DNA from: an uncultured Alphaproteobacteria bacterium
Lineage (GTDB): Bacteria; Pseudomonadota; Alphaproteobacteria; HIMB59
Direction of reading: 5' to 3'
NCBI GenBank assembly: GCA_902610175.1
Contig: CACLUR010000001.1
Coordinates: 434,001 to 498,000, forward strand
DNA: 64,000 nt
Shown here: positions 63,253 through 64,000 of the stretch, in pieces
How positions within the stretch are numbered: the first letter of the stretch is position 1
Layout: every line of letters begins with the position of its first letter
Notes under the pieces: model-generated
Told to the model about the DNA's origin: nothing
The model's database searches: none
What the model saw: the letters and a program-made list of their open reading frames with translations, nothing else
Program-made: the position numbers and the translations under genes

Positions 63253-64000
63253 GAATTAATATATTAGGTGATGGTCTTACATTGTAATTATTAAACTTGA
63301 TTTTTCTAGTTTTCATATATTCGATAGCGTTCCAACCAATCATTGCAGCGTTGTCAGTACATAAAGATAAAGGTACCTGATGATAATTAAGTTTCTCTGT
63401 TGAAATAAGTTTTTGAAGCTCATTATTTAAATATTTATTTGCTGCTACTCCACCACAAATAGAAAAATCATTAATTTTAATATTTTCTTTTTGTAAGAGT
63501 TTAATGCTATTTAATATCTTAATTTCTAACACTTTAAATACAGTATGTTGAAATGAAGCCGAAAAGTCCCTCAGAAATTTTTTCGTTTTTTTATTTTTTG
63601 CTGTGGTATTTAGTGCTGCTGTTTTTAAACCTGAAAAAGAAAATTCACAGTTATTTTTTTTTGTCAAAGGCATTGGGAGTTTAAACCTCTCAATATTTCC
63701 ACCTATTGCTAAACGTTCAATTTCTGGTCCACCAGGATAACCTAACCCTAACCCTTTAGCTACTTTATCAAAACATTCACCTGCAGAGTCATCAATTGTT
63801 GATCCAAGAGTGATAAAATTTTTTGGATTTTTTACTAACACTAAGGCCGTATTTCCTCCAGAGACGAGTAGGCATAAATATGGAAACTTAATTTTAGATA
63901 CAAGTCGAGGTGATAACAAATGTGCTTGTAAATGATTAATTGGAATAAGTTTAATATTTTTAGACAATGATAGACCTTTTGCAAAAGATGACCCTACAAT
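63239..64000 (-). CDS. tsaD: tRNA N6-adenosine threonylcarbamoyltransferase, 5' part cut
   Basis: The catalytic subunit for t6A37 tRNA modification. The visible 253 residues begin within the protein (coding continues past base 64000) and include the metal-binding NHLQAHLLS, the nucleotide loop LLVSGGNTALVLV, DDSAGECFDKVAKGLGLGYP and a late CGGVAANKYLN. The N-terminal quarter is outside the window. Confidence 0.96.
   Translation of the reverse strand: MVGSSFAKGLSLSKNIKLIPINHLQAHLLSPRLVSKIKFPYLCLLVSGGNTALVLVKNPKNFITLGSTIDDSAGECFDKVAKGLGLGYPGGPEIERLAIGGNIERFKLPMPLTKKNNCEFSFSGLKTAALNTTAKNKKTKKFLRDFSASFQHTVFKVLEIKILNSIKLLQKENIKINDFSICGGVAANKYLNNELQKLISTEKLNYHQVPLSLCTDNAAMIGWNAIEYMKTRKIKFNNYNVRPSPNILIHEHF

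Overview
The window comes from an AT-rich (roughly 30% GC by eye), densely packed alphaproteobacterial chromosome, most like a streamlined marine lineage of the SAR11/HIMB59 kind. The assignment rests on gene order (maf-aroE-coaE-dnaQ-Tim44-Smr on one side and rho-mnmE-mnmG-rsmG-parA-parB, then leuS-lptE-DUF3576, on the other), on very short gene spacing with many overlaps, on frequent TTG starts, and on a Gly/Ser/Thr-rich porin. No rRNA or CRISPR array is present. The species cannot be named from the sequence alone.

Layout. 1-11 kb: nth (cut by the window edge), DUF2244, dapB, a rhodanese and cytochrome c' pair, a tungstate ABC transporter (tupABC), cytochrome b561, a cysteine synthase/cystathionine lyase pair, two small exported proteins and two membrane transporters. 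11-17 kb: ogt, dnaJ, dnaK, grpE and hrcA, with a good sigma-32 promoter in front of dnaK, then rph-rdgB. 17-25 kb: a LpoA-like lipoprotein, rsmI and a DolP-like BON lipoprotein; a HIT protein with hisFAHB; hslVU. 25-36 kb: the origin-proximal block. The divergent gap between maf and rho (28574-28806) is where alphaproteobacteria carry oriC, and a parS site overlaps the start codon of mnmG just before parAB. 36-50 kb: a short protein at the holA position, LptE-like lipoprotein, leuS (lacking the usual N-terminus), DUF3576 lipoprotein, porin, a TPR sulfotransferase, PLPBP, LolA-like, ftsK, a UbiH-type hydroxylase, a LON-domain protein and a CnoX-type thioredoxin. 55-64 kb: polysaccharide lyase, LysE exporter, HAD phosphatase, purH, rpe, rsmB, acs, EVE protein and tsaD (cut by the window edge).

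The outstanding region is 50.7-55.2 kb. A tRNA-Gly(GCC) gene is followed about 4.5 kb later by a perfect 47-bp copy of its 3' part, starting exactly at the anticodon loop. Just inside both ends lie copies of the 10-mer GGTGTTAAAC (two left, three right), arranged like arm-type binding sites of a tyrosine integrase. No integrase is encoded. The cargo is a MvaI/BcnI-type restriction enzyme and its methyltransferase, an Fe-S PD-(D/E)XK nuclease coupled to an unknown protein, an ASCH-like protein and several microproteins. I read it as an integrase-less genomic island or satellite that would depend on a recombinase supplied in trans.

Other points: rsmB has a 97-codon coding extension with no ATG, GTG or TTG; LeuRS lacks about 33 N-terminal residues; two GC-rich stem-loops share a GAGGAGGAA loop; and there is a perfect 28-bp palindrome between the sulfotransferase and porin genes.
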